Of a stretch of 64,000 nucleotides of DNA, positions 24,690 to 37,152 are shown in pieces. The translations under genes and the position numbers were made by a program. Below the pieces are notes generated by a model. It was not told the origin of the DNA, ran no database searches, and saw only the letters and a program-made list of their open reading frames with translations. The stretch lies in contig JANEZZ010002677.1 of NCBI GenBank assembly GCA_026122225.1, positions 868,001-932,000 of the forward strand. Reading direction: 5' to 3'. This stretch comes from Heloderma charlesbogerti (lineage: Eukaryota > Chordata > Lepidosauria > Squamata > Helodermatidae). Each line of letters begins with the position of its first letter. The first letter of the stretch is position 1.

Positions 24690-26555
24690 GTACACAGAGG
24701 GTGGGTTTGCTCATCACACTAAGACAGCCCGCAAATAAGTCATGATTGTTGATTGTTTGCGGAACAACCCACAATATGCCTGACAGACAATTGGGCTTGC
24801 CATGGGTTGTTCTTCCCCTCTTCCCCCTCAATCCTCCAGCTGGCTCCAGCACATAACCCAGGGGACTTTGCAGCAAAACCTGTCTTGTCTCCCCTCCCTG
24901 CTCTGATTGCTACCCCTTTTCATTTCCCAGCATTTTAGAACTTTATTTTTCGGTTCCTCAAAAATGTACAATTAGGGTCACTTGAATTGCTACCTCTTTT
25001 AGGCAGTTTCTTGTATGTTTCAGCTGTCAAAGGGAGATGAAGGGGAGTAGGAAACATACAAGGAAACTGACAGGACAAGGTTGCATATTGGTTAATTTGC
25101 GCAGAGTTGTGAAGGGCCAGGGGAGAAATGATTGTAAGAGAAAGGAGGGACCCGGTAGCGCAATTCAGAAGCACCAAAAATGGGGTAGCGGGGGGGGGGC
25201 AACCAAGGGAGTAAGTGCACCAAAAGAGGGTGGGAACAGTATCTCCCCCTTTGTGATACGATCCTCCTGATTTTAAGCCTTGGACTGACACTTCTCAGTG
25301 TCCCCCATCGTTTCAACACTTCCCCAACTCTCCAGATACTCTGCAAAGGGCAGATATTAACTTCCCCCACTTTTCACGGCTCCTTTTTGGAGCAGTTGCT
25401 GCAGGTCCCTGACAGTTAAAACAAAAACAAAAGAGAAATGTATGCAAATTTAATGGCTGGGAAATTTGTGAACTTGTATTAGCTGTTCTGTTACTGTGGG
25501 TGTGCAAATTTTGCCTCCATTTACTTCTCAGTTCTTAAATTTGCATAATTTTCCTTCCACTTACTTCCCAGTCCCCCAAAATGTGCAAATATTCCTGACA
25601 GTAAAAAAAAAAAAAAAAAAAAACTTTAGTGGGTAGCAAAATGGGACGGTGCACATGAGTTTCACCTGCCCTCCTCACAAGGGGGCCCCATTCACTCTGT
25701 CCCATGCAGCTGCCATCTCAGGTTTTTTTTTTTTAACTGTCAGGGAACCGCAGCAGTAATTGCTCCAAAAAGGAGCTGTAAAAAGCGGGGGAAGGGGGGA
25801 GTTAATATCTCCCCTTTCTGGAGTAGCTGGAGAGTCAGGAAAGTGCTGCAAAGATCCCCCACCCCACCCCACCCCTTTTTTTGTGCGCTTACTTCCTTGG
25901 CTGTTTTCCCCCATTTTTGAACTGTGAATTGCTTCTGAATTGTGCTACCAGGTCCCTCCTTTCCTTTAGTATTATTTCTCCCCCGGTCCTTTGCAACTGC
26001 ATACAAATTAGCTTATACAGTACCTCCCTTTGTTTTCTCAATTTCCTTGTATCTTACCTACTCCACTTTGCTGCTCTGACAGCTGAAACATACAAGGAAT
26101 TGACCAGACAAGACTGCACAAGACAGCAGCAAGTGCACACTTGTGCAAGACTAACATACATACATATACACACACACACACACACACCCCAATTGCACAT
26201 TTTTGAGGCATTGAAAAAAAATGCTGGGGAATGACTGACAGGCCCACCCAAGTGCCATTCCACTTCCATCAGTGGAAGGGCTGAGATTGTGAAAAGCAAG
26301 TGGCGCAGGCTTTTTTGCTGCTCTTGCTTAGCAGTTCTGTAGGCGATCACTGAAACCCCCGATAAAATCGGTCTCCTGGGTTTGGATGACTCAACAACTC
26401 ATCATGGGCAAGAATAACCCTATAACAAGCCATGGGTTCTCAGGGTGGCTCACTTCCAAAAAATAAGCCACCCAACAGAAAACGGTTCAGACAACACAAC
26501 AACCCACTGTGGCTGGCTGCCCATGGTGGGTTGTCATCTCGTGCGAACCCAGTCT
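24690..26555. mobile_element. Large foldback element, about 1.9 kb
   Basis: The arm at about 25010-25410 is the reverse complement of about 25735-26110: cttgtatgtttcagctg pairs with cagctgaaacatacaagg, and the ggagggaccyggtagc and aagtaagygcac blocks pair too. The outer ends also agree (gtgggtttgctc against the complement of gcgaacccagtc, plus aacccacaatatg and catgggttgtt blocks). Palindromic elements with such ends are common in squamates and are likely hAT derivatives; I could not fix the exact ends or a target duplication. An A-run (about 25602-25623) and a (CA)n run (about 26166-26187) lie inside. Confidence 0.65.
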
Positions 26556-26559
26556 ATCT

Positions 26560-26895
26560 TTGTTTTAATTTTACAAATTTATATCCCACTCTTTGGTACT
26601 AGTATTTCCAGGGAAGCTAAGATGGAAAAATTATAAGAAGACAATAAAACCAAACAACTAAAACAGCATAAAAACATACATACATACATACATATATACA
26701 TACACATATAAATAAAGATCACAGCAGCATTAAAACACTGCAGGGGGTTAAAAAGGGAGGAAAGTCTGATAAAATCAAAGTGTCTTTGCCTGGCACTAAA
26801 AAAATGCAAAAGTGGATACCAGGTGAGTATCGCTGGAGAACAGGCATTCACAACACCAAAAAGGCCATCTCCCCAAATCATCACCCACCTCACCT
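26560..26895 (-). mobile_element. L2-type LINE, 3' fragment
   Basis: A tttatatcccactctttgg tail end is followed by an A-rich stretch with a (CATA)n run (about 26676-26700), then gtctttgcctggcact. The layout matches the 3' part of the L2 at 60715-61900. No open frame survives. Confidence 0.6.
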
Positions 26896-27241
26896 CAGAT
26901 GACTGGACTCAGTGGAAGGCCTCCAAAGATTACCTCAATGCATAGACAGGTTGATGTAAGAGTTCAGGTCCCAAAACTCTATAGGAAATATGGGAATACA
27001 TTCCCCACAAGGTCATGTATTCCAGGGTTAGGCTGTCACCTGAGAATAAGGACCACTCTTGTCTGGAGTCAAGAAAACTATTTCAGCAAATGGTCACGGG
27101 TGTTCTAAAACCTTTTGAAGAAGGAACAGCTAGTGCAAATACTTAATGCAGAGATGAAATTGTGGAACAATCACTGAAGCACAGATCACATTTCTGGGCC
27201 AGGAAAGAGGGAAAGGAATAATGTATGTTGCGGGTGATTAC

Positions 27242-27331
27242 CTTGGGTAATGCATACTTCGGCAATTTCATCTGTACAAATTCATTCCGAAGGTAAGACA
27301 CATAATATTTTGTTTGGTTTGCTGATGATGT
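27242..27331 (-). CDS. SORCS2: SORCS2 internal exon E5 (VPS10 domain)
   Basis: This exon is exactly 30 codons (90 nt, phase 0-0), between a cttccacag acceptor with a good polypyrimidine tract and an AAG|gtaatc donor. The peptide includes TSSANQTKYYVSY, with an NQT glycosylation sequon, and ends KLPKYALPK. The SSANQTKYYVSY and KLPKYALPK blocks are nearly invariant in SORCS2 as I know it. The symmetric phase means skipping this exon alone would keep the frame. Confidence 0.93.
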
Positions 27332-27471
27332 CTGTGGAAGAAAAAAGGGTGGTACAATTTTATAAAGAGTTATTTCATCAGAAACAAGAAACAAGGGCAC
27401 GGATCATTACTAATGGTTAAAAATAGGGAATCGTATGTCATCATATAGCAAGGGGTGCAATTGCAACAGAA

Positions 27472-27695
27472 TGCTGATACAGTGTAGTGGATAAAAGCCT
27501 GAACACAGATCAGGAAGATCCCAGTACAAATCTTGCCTCTGCCATGAATTCACTAGGTGGCCTTAAAAGAACCTCTCTCACTCAGCCTTGGTCCCCCAAT
27601 ATTCGGGGAGAATAATGCTAACCAAACCGAAAAGGCTGCTGTAGGGATGACAAGATAAAACTCAAGAGGTGCTTTGAACACTCTAGAGAAGGAGA
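27472..27695 (+). mobile_element. Sauria-like tRNA-derived SINE, diverged
   Basis: The head tgatacagtgtagtggata, then gccatgaattcactaggtgg and a gaggtgctttgaacactc tail, follows the Sauria SINE layout on the plus strand. Many substitutions make the family assignment tentative. A hAT-MITE fragment (tggaagttgtagtctgaaac, then tctggagggc) follows at 27745-27815. Confidence 0.45.
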
Positions 27696-27815
27696 AAGCG
27701 ATCTGGTGTCATTCAAACGTTTCAGACTAAACACAGACAGCACGGACAATGGTCAGGGATGATGGAAGTTGTAGTCTGAAACATCTGGAGGGCACCAAGT
27801 AACCTATTCCTGCTG

Positions 27816-28893
27816 TAGAGCACTACATACATGCTACATATTATCCCACAGTTTGTTTTCCAATTTGGAGAGGGAGGGCGAGAGAGCCAACTCTTCTAAA
27901 AAGAAGATAACACCTGCTATACTACTAGGAGGAATTATTTTACTGTTCATCTATTCAGTATATTCCCATATTTGGAAGATATCTATTATACCAGTCCTGA
28001 GAGTGATTGTATAATTAAGAGACAACCTTTTCGGTGTTCTGTCATTACAAAACCTGACAATTCTGTTCATAATAGAGCCTACTCTTTTCAATATAAAATT
28101 TGGTATGAGGAATCTACCTGGTGAGTAGAGATGGGGCAAGTATTTAAAAGTGGAGAGTACAAAAGTGGAAATGTAAACTCCACCCCCCCTTGAATGGGGA
28201 GACCCCAGTTCAAGTTGGGTCAAGAGACCCTTTCAAACTTGACATGACCACATGGTGCCTCTACCTGACAGAGTCTACCACATTACCATCCTTTACTCCT
28301 CCTCCTCTCTTCCCCAAACCAAAAAAGCCTTATCTTAGGGGAGTCAGTAGATAACACCACATATTTAAATACACTGAATATCAACATAAGAAATGTATTG
28401 TATGATTTAATATCTAGTATTAAATTAATTATGATACATTCACTAATAACTATGAATGTCAATTCACTATGTAGGCAAACCTACTTTAGTGGAATGCAAG
28501 AGGAATATGTTACAATTACAGGAAATTATGAACGATCACAATTCATAACAGTGGAGGGGCCTCTCCTTGGCTGCAAATGACATTTTGACTCAAGTTATTT
28601 CTCAGTCAAAGAGTAAGTTACTATCCAAAGCTAGATGTGCTAGATGAGTTTGTCAGTAGTTTCATTTTTCACGGGACAAGAAGCATCTCATGTTAATGGC
28701 CATTCATACAATGTCCCTCGCAATGGCTTCCCATTTTGGTTCTGATGGTCCTCACGTTACTTACCTAAGGCAACAGTCCTAAACACCTTGCCAGTCAGTA
28801 AGCTCCACTGAACACAGTGGGACTTACCTCTGAGTAAACATGCATAGGATTGTGCAAAACGTTTTGTGATTTACCTTCTGTTAGAGACATTAC
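27816..28893. other. Intron E4-E5
   Basis: No gene. A short block of a widespread repeat (cacagtgggacttacctctg) lies at 28797-28860 just downstream of E4 in gene sense. Confidence 0.5.
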
Positions 28894-29012
28894 CTGAAGA
28901 AATATGTAGTCATCCTGAACTGTCAAGGAGTTCTTGTCAATACTACCAGTGAAGGGTGATTTTAGTGTTTTATCAGAACAGTTCTGAACTTGGCAGGCCA
29001 CGTAGTGAAAAC
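28894..29012 (-). CDS. SORCS2: SORCS2 internal exon E4 (VPS10 domain)
   Basis: This 119-nt exon starts after a ctctag acceptor. Its GT completes the Gly codon from E3, and it ends CTTCAG|gtaatg in phase 0. It encodes 39 residues including VACQVQNCSDKTLKSPF and LTVQDDYIFLQ. The two cysteines and the NCS N-glycosylation sequon fit a luminal receptor domain. Near-identity of the VQDDYIF segment with the SORCS family supports the call. The intron from E3 is 6.9 kb and contains almost all of a CR1 LINE in the same orientation as the gene. Confidence 0.92.
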
Positions 29013-30890
29013 CTAGAGGGCAGGAAACGTTTAGCAGGTATAATGCAAATCAACAATAGCCACACTGTTTCAGATATGCCAACATTCTCTTCCAGCAGTA
29101 GTTTAAGTTGACCCACTGTGAAAACACATATGCCCAAAAGCATTGCCCAAAGAATTTATCATTCAGTGGAATGTTCCATTCATACACCGAGAAAATATGT
29201 AGGTAGGAGTCCTCCTCCAGAAATTTGGAATTCCAGCATTTAGAACCAGGGCAGGAGAAGATCTGTGGTCTGTCTTGCTGTCTCCTTGCCCCACGTTCTT
29301 TGAAAGGTGGGGGGAGCCAGGGAGCCTGCACCTCCACCATCACTGCACTGCCTTCCTTGGCAGCTGTTTCTCTCTCCTTAAAGCAGCTGTTCCTCATCTG
29401 TTGCTCAGAGGCAAACAAGAACAGCCCAAAGAGCTTTGGCTATTGGGCAGTATAGAAATGTAATGAATAACATAACATGGAATAAAATAAAGAACTACTA
29501 CTTTAAGGAGGTGTGACACTAAATGGATCACTTTAAGCTGCATGAATCTTTGTTTTACCAATGGAAACAGCAGCTGCAGCGAGCCTTCAAGACTGCACAG
29601 GGTTGGGAAAGGGAGTTTAATCTTTCCCTCGTGCATGGTCCCAAGGGAACTCCCACCCCCATGCATGCTATTTGCATAGGGAGGGAAGCTCCTATTTGCA
29701 CCATTGGGCCCTTCCTTCACAACGCTTGGAGAAGACTTTCATTGGGACTATGGTGTGCGTGCGTGCGTGTGTGTGTGCGTGCGTGTGTTGGGAGGGGAAG
29801 GTTAAACTCCCCTCCCCACAATCCCAAGCCTAGTTTAACATTTCATGTAGGCGGGGTTACAGCTTCTGAGGAGGTTGGTGCTGGGTGTCAGCAGTAGCAG
29901 GCCCTCCCTTAGATCACTGGGTGGAGTGATAGTACGGCAGCTTCTGAAGCCTCTCCAGCCTGGGTTGACAATGCTAATCACTGGAAGAAGGAAGCTCTCT
30001 CTCTTCCTCAGATTTCCCAACAGCCAGAGGAGGACTCATATCTACATATTCTTCTAGTGTATGATCTGAGACTAACAAACATTCACTTAGCACTAGCTAG
30101 TGGATTTCAAAAGGAGGGCTAAATGTTCATTATTGGAAATGCCAAAGCAAATCACATGATCAATGAAAATGTTCAATAAAGCGCAGCACGCTGGCTTCTG
30201 TTGAACTCAGAAAATCAATGTTAATGCATGCTATATTTCCACGTAATAGTAAGACAAAGATTCCTAACACAGAGGTTTTAGAAATATGTAATATGCCTGG
30301 CACTCTGAGCATAACTACTGGAACTCAACTTTACTGGATTGGCCTTTGTGGCCCATATGGAAACCTCCTATATACTTCACAGCTGTTAGTTATTTGTATT
30401 AACTGCCTCTATTTATTTTTTAAATACATTTATTATTATATAATAAATATACAGACTTTCCCGTTTTATACATAATAGTACAAATAAATGCTTCTTACAA
30501 ACACCAACATATATTCAATAAGAAAATGAGCCATATGTTACACTAAATACGTATCTCATTTATTTCCTATATCATACCCAATAACATATATGGATTTACA
30601 GCAACTCTGTCATTCTAATATGAGACAAATAAACTCATTTTTTCTATAAACCTATTATCCTTCTGCCTACCTTGCCTAACTCTTAGGAAGTTTATCATTT
30701 TCACCATATAAGCCATATCCATATCCTATATCCTATATCTCAATTGCTGGAGGATTAGATTTCTTCCAATTATAGGAAATGGGCTTAATCTATTTTATAA
30801 ACAAATATGGTTTAATCTTCCATAAGCCTAAAGGATGATTGCCAGCCGACCTCTTCTCATCTGTAGTAACTGAGAAATTGTATACATTAC
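29013..30890. other. Intron E3-E4, part nearest E4
   Basis: A plus-strand L2 tail (gagctttggctattgggcag, then tagaaatgtaatgaataa) lies at 29425-29480. A (GT/GC)n run lies at about 29752-29790. About 30180-30800 is AT-rich with nothing recognisable. Confidence 0.5.
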
Positions 30891-31103
30891 AATACAAACA
30901 TAAGAACATAAGAAGAGCCATGCTGGATCAGACCAAGCGACCATCTAGTCCAGCATTCTGTTCACACAATGGCCAACCAGCTGTTGACTGGGAACCCACA
31001 AGGAGGACACAAGTGCAACAGCACCCCCCGCCCATGCTCCCCAGCAACTGGTGTACACAGATATGTTGCCTCTGGTACTGGAGGTAGCACATAGCCATCA
31101 AGA

Positions 31104-33900
31104 CTAATAGCCATTGACAGCCTTTTCCTCCAGGAATTTGTCTAACCCCCTTTTAAAGCCATCCAAACTAGTGGCCACCACTACTTCCTGTGGTAGCGAA
31201 TTCCATAGTTTAACTATGCACTGTGTGAACAAGTACTTCCTTTCATCTGTCCTGAATCTCCCACCAATCAGCTTCATAGGATGACCCCGGATTCTAGTAT
31301 TTTGAGAAGAGGAGAAAAATGTCTCCCTATCCACTTTCTCCACACCATGCATAATTTTGTAGGCCTCTATCATGTCTCCCCTTACTCTCGTTTTTTCCAA
31401 GCTAAACAAGCCCAGCTGTTGTAACCTTCTCTCATTGGGGAGATGCTCCAGCCCCTTGATCATTTTAGTTGCCCTTTTCTGCACCTTTTCCAGCTCAACA
31501 ATAGCTTTTTTTAGGCGTGGTGACCAGAACTGTACACAGTATTCCAAGTGTGGTCGCATCATAGATTTGTATAGGGGCAGTATGATGTTGGCAGTTTTAT
31601 TCTCAGTCCCTTTTCTAATTATGCCTAACATGGAGTTTGCCTTTTTTACATTGGCTGCACACTGGGTTGACATTTTCACTGACCTGTCCACCACAAACCC
31701 AAGTTCTCTTTCCTGGTCAGTCACCGCTAGCTCAGATCCCATCAGGCTATACCTGAAGTTGGGATTTTTTGCCCCAACATGCATCACTTTACACTTGCTT
31801 ACGTTGAACCGCATTTGCCATTTGGATGCCCATTCTCCCAGTTTGGAGAGATCCTTTTGGAGCTCTTCACAATCCCTTCTTGTTTTAACCACCCTAAATA
31901 ATTTGGTGTCATCAGCAAACTTGGCCACTTCACTGCTCACTCCTAATTCCAGATCATTTATGAACAGGTTGAAAAGCATTGGTCCTAATACAGATCCCTG
32001 TGGGACCCCACTATTTACTTACCTCCACTGGGAGAATTTACCATTTATTCCTACTCTCTGCTTTCTGTTCTTTAACCAGTTACTGATCCATAACAGGACC
32101 TGTCCTCTTATTCCATGGCTGCTAAGTTTGTTCAGGAGTCTTTGGTGAAGGACTCTGTCAAAAGCCTTTTGGAAGTCCAAGTAAACAATGTCTACTGGAT
32201 CACCCCTGTCTACATGTTTATTAACACTCTCAAAGAACTCTAAAAGATTAGTGAGATAGGACTTACCTTTGAGAAAGCCATGTTGATTCTTTTTCAGCAG
32301 GGCTTATCCTATATGCTTACTAATTTTATCTTTAATAATGCCTTCAACCAATTTATCTGGAACAGATGTTAAGCTAACCAGCCTGTAATTTCCCGGATCC
32401 CCCCCGGATCCCTTTTTGAAAACCGGTGTTACATTGGCCATCACTGAGTCCTCTGGTATAGAGGCTGATCTTAGGGACATGTTGCACATTTTGGTTAGAA
32501 GATCAGCAATGTCATATTTGAGTTCTTTGAGAACTCTAGGATGGATACCACCTGGCCCGGAGATTTATTTGCTTTCAATTTATCAATTAGGTTGAGAACT
32601 TCATCTTTTGTCACCACTATTTGCCTCAGTCCCTCAGTCTCCCTTCCTGAAAACATCAGTTCAGGCACAGGCATCTGTCCTATATCTTCTGCAGTGAAGA
32701 AGGATGAAAACATTCACTCAGCTTCTCTGCAATCTCCTTGTCCTCCTTCAGTACTCCTTTAACTCCATTGTCATCCAATGGTCCAACTGCCTCCCTAGCT
32801 GGTTTTCTACTTCTGATATATTTAAAGAATTCTTTATTGTTGGCCTTGATGTAGTTAGTGATATGCTCTTCAAAATGCTTTTTTTGCATCTCTTATTGTC
32901 TGCTTGCATTGCCTTTGTGCAAGCTTGTGCTCCCTTTTGTTTTCCTCACTTGGACAAGGCTTCCATTTTCTGAAGGAAGCTCTCTTTTCTCTAATAGCTC
33001 CCTTAACACTGCTCGTTAACCATGCCAGCGACCTCTTGGACTTGGTGCTACCTTTCCTAACCTGTGGCATACATTTCAGCTGGGCTTCTATTATTGTGGC
33101 TTTGAGTAATCTCCAAGCATTTTGAAGGGATTTAATCCTCCTGACTGCCCCTTTTAACTTCCTTTTTACCAGTTTCCTCCTTTTAGAGAAGTTTCCTCTT
33201 TTGAAGTCAAATATGACTGTGCTGGACTTCCTGGGCAATTTTCCACTTAAATATATATTAAATCTGATAGCACTGTGATCACTGTTTCCAATTGGTTCAA
33301 CAACATTTACATCTTGTACTAGGCCATGGGCAACACCACTTAGAATTAAATCCAAGGTCACCTCCCCTCTGGTCGGTTCCATAACCAACTGTCCTAGGGC
33401 ACAATCATTTAGGGCTACTAGAAATGTAACCTCTTTCTTGTGGCTGGAACTTGCATTTATCCAATCAATGTGGGGGGTAATTGAAGTCGCCCATTATTAC
33501 AACACTTCCTTGTTTAGAGGCCTCCCTGATTTTGTTTTCCATCTCAAGGTCACTCTGAGCATTTGGTCTGGGGGACGATAGCATGTTCCTAGCACTAAAT
33601 TAGTTTTGGAGCCTGGTATTGTCACCCACAGAGCTTCTGTAGAAGAGCCTATCCCTTTTAGGTGTTCTAGTCCGCTCAACACTATGCCCTCTTTGTCGTA
33701 TAGGGCAAAACCTCCCGCAGTACTCCCTTTCCTGTCCTTCCTATGGAGTTTATATCCAATAATGACTGTATCCCACTGGTTCCCTCTGCTCCACCAAGTT
33801 TCTGTAATGCCCACTGTATCCAGGTTTTCTTTTAAAATCAAGCACTCCAACTCTCCCATTTTGGCTCAGAGTCTTCTAAAACACCTATACACAGTATCCC
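31104..33900 (-). pseudogene. CR1 ORF2 (endonuclease and reverse transcriptase), broken
   Basis: The coding remains are spread over several minus-strand frames: an APE-type endonuclease piece at 33859-33497 (VGITETWWSRGNQWD), a linker at 33388-32870, RT fingers at 32713-32304 (motif around GDPGNYRLVSLTSV), and palm plus thumb at 31979-31104 with the catalytic FADDTKLF box and a [12 protein letters not shown] block. Stops and frameshifts separate the pieces, so no functional enzyme is encoded. The longest surviving piece is 291 codons. Confidence 0.85.
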
Positions 33901-34101
33901 TCCCCAGATGCCTCTGGTGTGTGCAACCTTTGCTATGGGATGTTGGCCCCTTTGATTGGCTGTCATGTTCTACCATGTATTCCTGGCCTATTTCCTCCCC
34001 TTTTACATTTGGGCAATCAAAAACAATTTCATCTTCATCCCTTTGGGATGATTTAACCCGAACCGGATGCTTCCCATTTCCTGTTGGCTTTCCCCCAGGG
34101 T

Positions 34102-34830
34102 TTAGTTTAAAAGCTGTTCTGCCACCCTTTTTATGTTTAACACCAGCAGTCTGGTTCCATTTTGTTTCAAGTGGAGCCCGTCCCTCTTGTACACGCCTGG
34201 CTTGTCCCAAAATGTCCCCCAGTGCCTAACAAATCTGAACCACTCCTCCCAGCACCACCGTCTCATCCATGCATTGAGACTCCTCAACTTTGCCTCTCTA
34301 GCTGGCCCTGCATGTGGAACAGGTAGCATTTCTGAGAAAGCCACCTTGGTTGTCCTCGATTTCAACCTCCTACCTAGCAACCTAAATTTGGCTTCCAGGA
34401 CCTCATGACTACATTTCCTCACATCATTGGTACCAACATGGACCACTGCCACTGACTCCACCCCAGCACTATCTACTAAGCTATCTAGATGGCATGTGAT
34501 ATCTGCAACCTTTGCACCAGGCAGGCAATTTACCATGCAGTCTACACGCCCATCACAAACCCAGCTGTCAATGTGTCTAATAATCAAATGGGAGTGGGAC
34601 ACAGCTAATGGGTCCCTGAAGGTTTCATCCACCAACCTCTCTGCCTCTCTTAGCTTCTCCAGGTCAGCAATCTTGGCCTCAAGGGAACACACTTGTTCCC
34701 TGAGAGTCGGGAGTTCATTACACTGAACACACACCCACGACTTCCATCCAGCTGGTAGATAGTCATACATGTGGCACTCAGTGCAATACACTGGATAGCC
34801 CCCTCCCCACTGCTGGCTTTCTACCTTCAT
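34102..34830 (-). CDS. CR1 ORF1 protein (zinc-finger-like plus esterase domain)
   Basis: The 242-residue open frame starts MKVESQQWGGGYPVYCTECH. A CxxC...CxxC pair lies at about residues 15-40 (CTEC and CVQC), followed by a short Leu/Glu-rich coiled-coil-like stretch (SLEAKIADLEKLREAERL). The C-terminal half resembles an SGNH-type esterase, with HVGTND at about residue 130 and DGLHLKQNG near the end. CR1 ORF1 proteins carry such an esterase domain and act as RNA-binding partners of ORF2. The frame is open even though ORF2 is broken, and it shows no sign of host use. Confidence 0.75.
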   Translation of the reverse strand: MKVESQQWGGGYPVYCTECHMYDYLPAGWKSWVCVQCNELPTLREQVCSLEAKIADLEKLREAERLVDETFRDPLAVSHSHLIIRHIDSWVCDGRVDCMVNCLPGAKVADITCHLDSLVDSAGVESVAVVHVGTNDVRKCSHEVLEAKFRLLGRRLKSRTTKVAFSEMLPVPHAGPAREAKLRSLNAWMRRWCWEEWFRFVRHWGTFWDKPGVYKRDGLHLKQNGTRLLVLNIKRVAEQLLN

Positions 34831-35919
34831 AACTGTTTTGTTGTTGTTGTTGTTTTGTGGGGTGTGTGTGTTTTCCCTGGAAAACTTAGTTGTTTACTAT
34901 GAGAAGGTAGGGAAATTATTTATAGTTATTTATTTACAGTTACTTACTGTGAGTACGAAGTAGGGAGGAGAGAGTCGACTGCCCCGGCTTCCTCACCCTG
35001 TTGCTAAACTCACACAGTTACTTAACTTGCTTGTTTGCTGACGCTTTGTCGCTGGGGCTCCTTGTACTCAGACAGCTGGCTCCCTTGGAAGCGTGCCTCC
35101 TTATATAGATAGGCCCAACTGCTGCTGCAGTGAATCTGATTGGAGGGCTTCATTTGAAAAGCAAGGGAGGCTGTGTGTGAACTCTTGATGAGCACTGGCT
35201 TTCAGTGGCTGGGAATGTAGGTCAGTTGGTCCCCCAGGGAATGGTGACTCCTATTCAGGAAGGAGGACTCTTAACAATAGTGAATGGGAGACCTATTGAG
35301 GGAGATCCTCTGTTCAATGGATGGTTGAGGGAACAGCAAACAAAGGGTAGGTAATTTGGGAAGGCGGTGGCTTGCGAGATCTGGATCCTTTTCCTGTGTG
35401 TTTTTTAAAACTTTAGTGATATGCTGAACCCTTAAACTTGCTTTATTTGCTGAACTGCTCTTTAAGGCCTAAAGCCTGAGCCTAAACTGAGCCCAATCTG
35501 AAGCTAGCCTGGACTTTTTCCTGCTTTAAGCAGACTCTACCACTGCTTTACTTTTTAAAAACTTAAATGATATGCTGAACCCTTAAACTTGCTATATTTA
35601 GTGAACAACAAAAATACACTAAAGGCCACGGAAGGCCTACACTGTGGACTTTGCCCCATGCACTAACATCAGTACACATAATTGCCATATAAGCAATCAT
35701 GTCTGCCAGTCCAGGATTAGACTTATCTCATGTGAAAAGCCATAACAATCAGGGAAGGTTCAAGCTGACAATGGCAGCACACTCAACCATCATAGAAATG
35801 GTGAGATAGAACCTTGCTGAATACAGGTAAATAAAACAAATTTGTGACAAAGGGAAAGAGAGCTTCTCAGGTTTGTATTAATCTAAAAGTGTTCAAAAAC
35901 AAAGCATCCCAATGCCTAC

Positions 35920-35984
35920 CTCCACTGGGATCCTGGATTTCCATATGAACAAAATTAGGGTCTTGATCAACTCCGTCAATAGCC
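35920..35984 (-). CDS. SORCS2: SORCS2 internal exon E3 (VPS10 domain)
   Basis: This 65-nt exon follows a tcccag acceptor. Its first G completes the Trp begun in E2, and the exon ends GGAG|gtaggc, leaving one base of a Gly codon for E4. The peptide AIDGVDQDPNFVHMEIQDPSG matches the stretch of SORCS proteins after the second Asp-box (compare VDADPDLVHVEAQD in mammals, from memory). The intron between E2 and E3 is 6.3 kb and contains a Sauria-type SINE, a CR1-split hAT MITE and L2 tails. It is too short to be safe alone; the phase match on both sides supports it. Confidence 0.88.
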
Positions 35985-37144
35985 CTGGGAGCAAAATAAA
36001 GTCAAAAGTTATCACAGGGAAGCTACAGTCACTGGGTGGGTCATCAGATGGATTAGTCACGCTGCTTAAAAAAGTCAGACATTATTTTTCCTGACTTATG
36101 ATTTTTAAGTGGAGTCTCTAAAAAGCAAAAGAAAAAAATAAACATGACAGAAATAGATTTGGAAAAACCAATGAAATGAAGGAATGCCTCTTCAGTAAAT
36201 CCCTCAGCCTCAAAAAGCTATTATTCATTTGCTTATCACATTTGTATTGCACCTTTTCTCAAAGAGCTCATGGCAGTGCATGTGGTTTTATCCTATTTTA
36301 ACCTTACAACAACCCTGTGAGTTCAGTTACATCTGGAGAAGGTGATTGGGCCAAGCTCACTTAGCCAGCTTCATGGCTGAACAGGGTTTTGAACCTAGGT
36401 TTCTGAAATTCAGCATTCTAACCGGCACTGCAGTGTGGGTTGGCATGTTGCCCAAACCCGGCGCGCAGCATGGTGGGGGTGGCTTTGTACCCACCCAACA
36501 ACCCCTACTGCAAGTTGTGTGATGTAGGGTGAGTAGGAAGCCACCCCCACCACACTGCGCACTGGGTTTGGACAACCTCCCAACCCATGCTGCAGTGCAG
36601 TAATTCTGCAAATGACAGGCGCACACGTGGAGGCGGGAGGAGAAGCCATGACAGCTTCTTTTCTCCCTGTGATTGTCCGAAGCCGGACCCGATCTTTCTC
36701 AGTATAACGTGTCTATGGATACAATGCAGAATTATTTCTAACACAAAAGAAGTGCAAGTGCTACCAAGTTCAATTCAAGGTGGTGATGCTTAGCACTATA
36801 CCCTGAAATGCACGTAGGGAGGATCATCTGGGAGTTTCTGCTCTCTTTGTCAGGTGATATCTGTGGGTGCTCTCAGGGCAGTGCAGTTAGGAAGAGCGTT
36901 CCTACAGAAGAGTGCCAAGCAGCAGCATTATTCCGTGTGAATGCAAAGTTAAAGTATTTCTGTTCTCCAAATGTTTTTAAACATGAATTGAATATATTTA
37001 TTTGTAGTTGGATGCTTTTATGCTGTTGGTTTTTAGTTTTCTTTATAGTAATAGTAAGAATTTTGTACACTATTGTGGACACCATTACTGGAAAGATATT
37101 TAATTAATTTTATAAATATATAAAATTATTAGCATTTCAAATTA
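35985..37144. other. Intron E2-E3, with a Sauria-type SINE
   Basis: A minus-strand Sauria-type SINE spans about 36226-36440 (tail catttgtattgcacc; head ending in cactgcagtgtggg). The rest has no recognised content; about 37090-37145 is AT-rich. Confidence 0.55.
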
Positions 37145-37152
37145 ATACAACC

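Larger units (their letters stand above)
30898..35640 (-). mobile_element. CR1 LINE, nearly full length
   Basis: On the minus strand the order is a 5' UTR with a TATATAAGG box near 35105, ORF1 (34830-34102), ORF2 with an endonuclease then reverse transcriptase (about 33900-31100), and a 3' end of aagaacataag-type short repeats at 30898. This is the standard CR1 plan. The 5' limit is uncertain: about 35395-35610 contains two copies, 155 bp apart, of a tgatatgctgaacccttaaa block that may belong to the UTR. ORF2 is broken, so the element is dead. It lies in the sense orientation of SORCS2. Confidence 0.85.
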
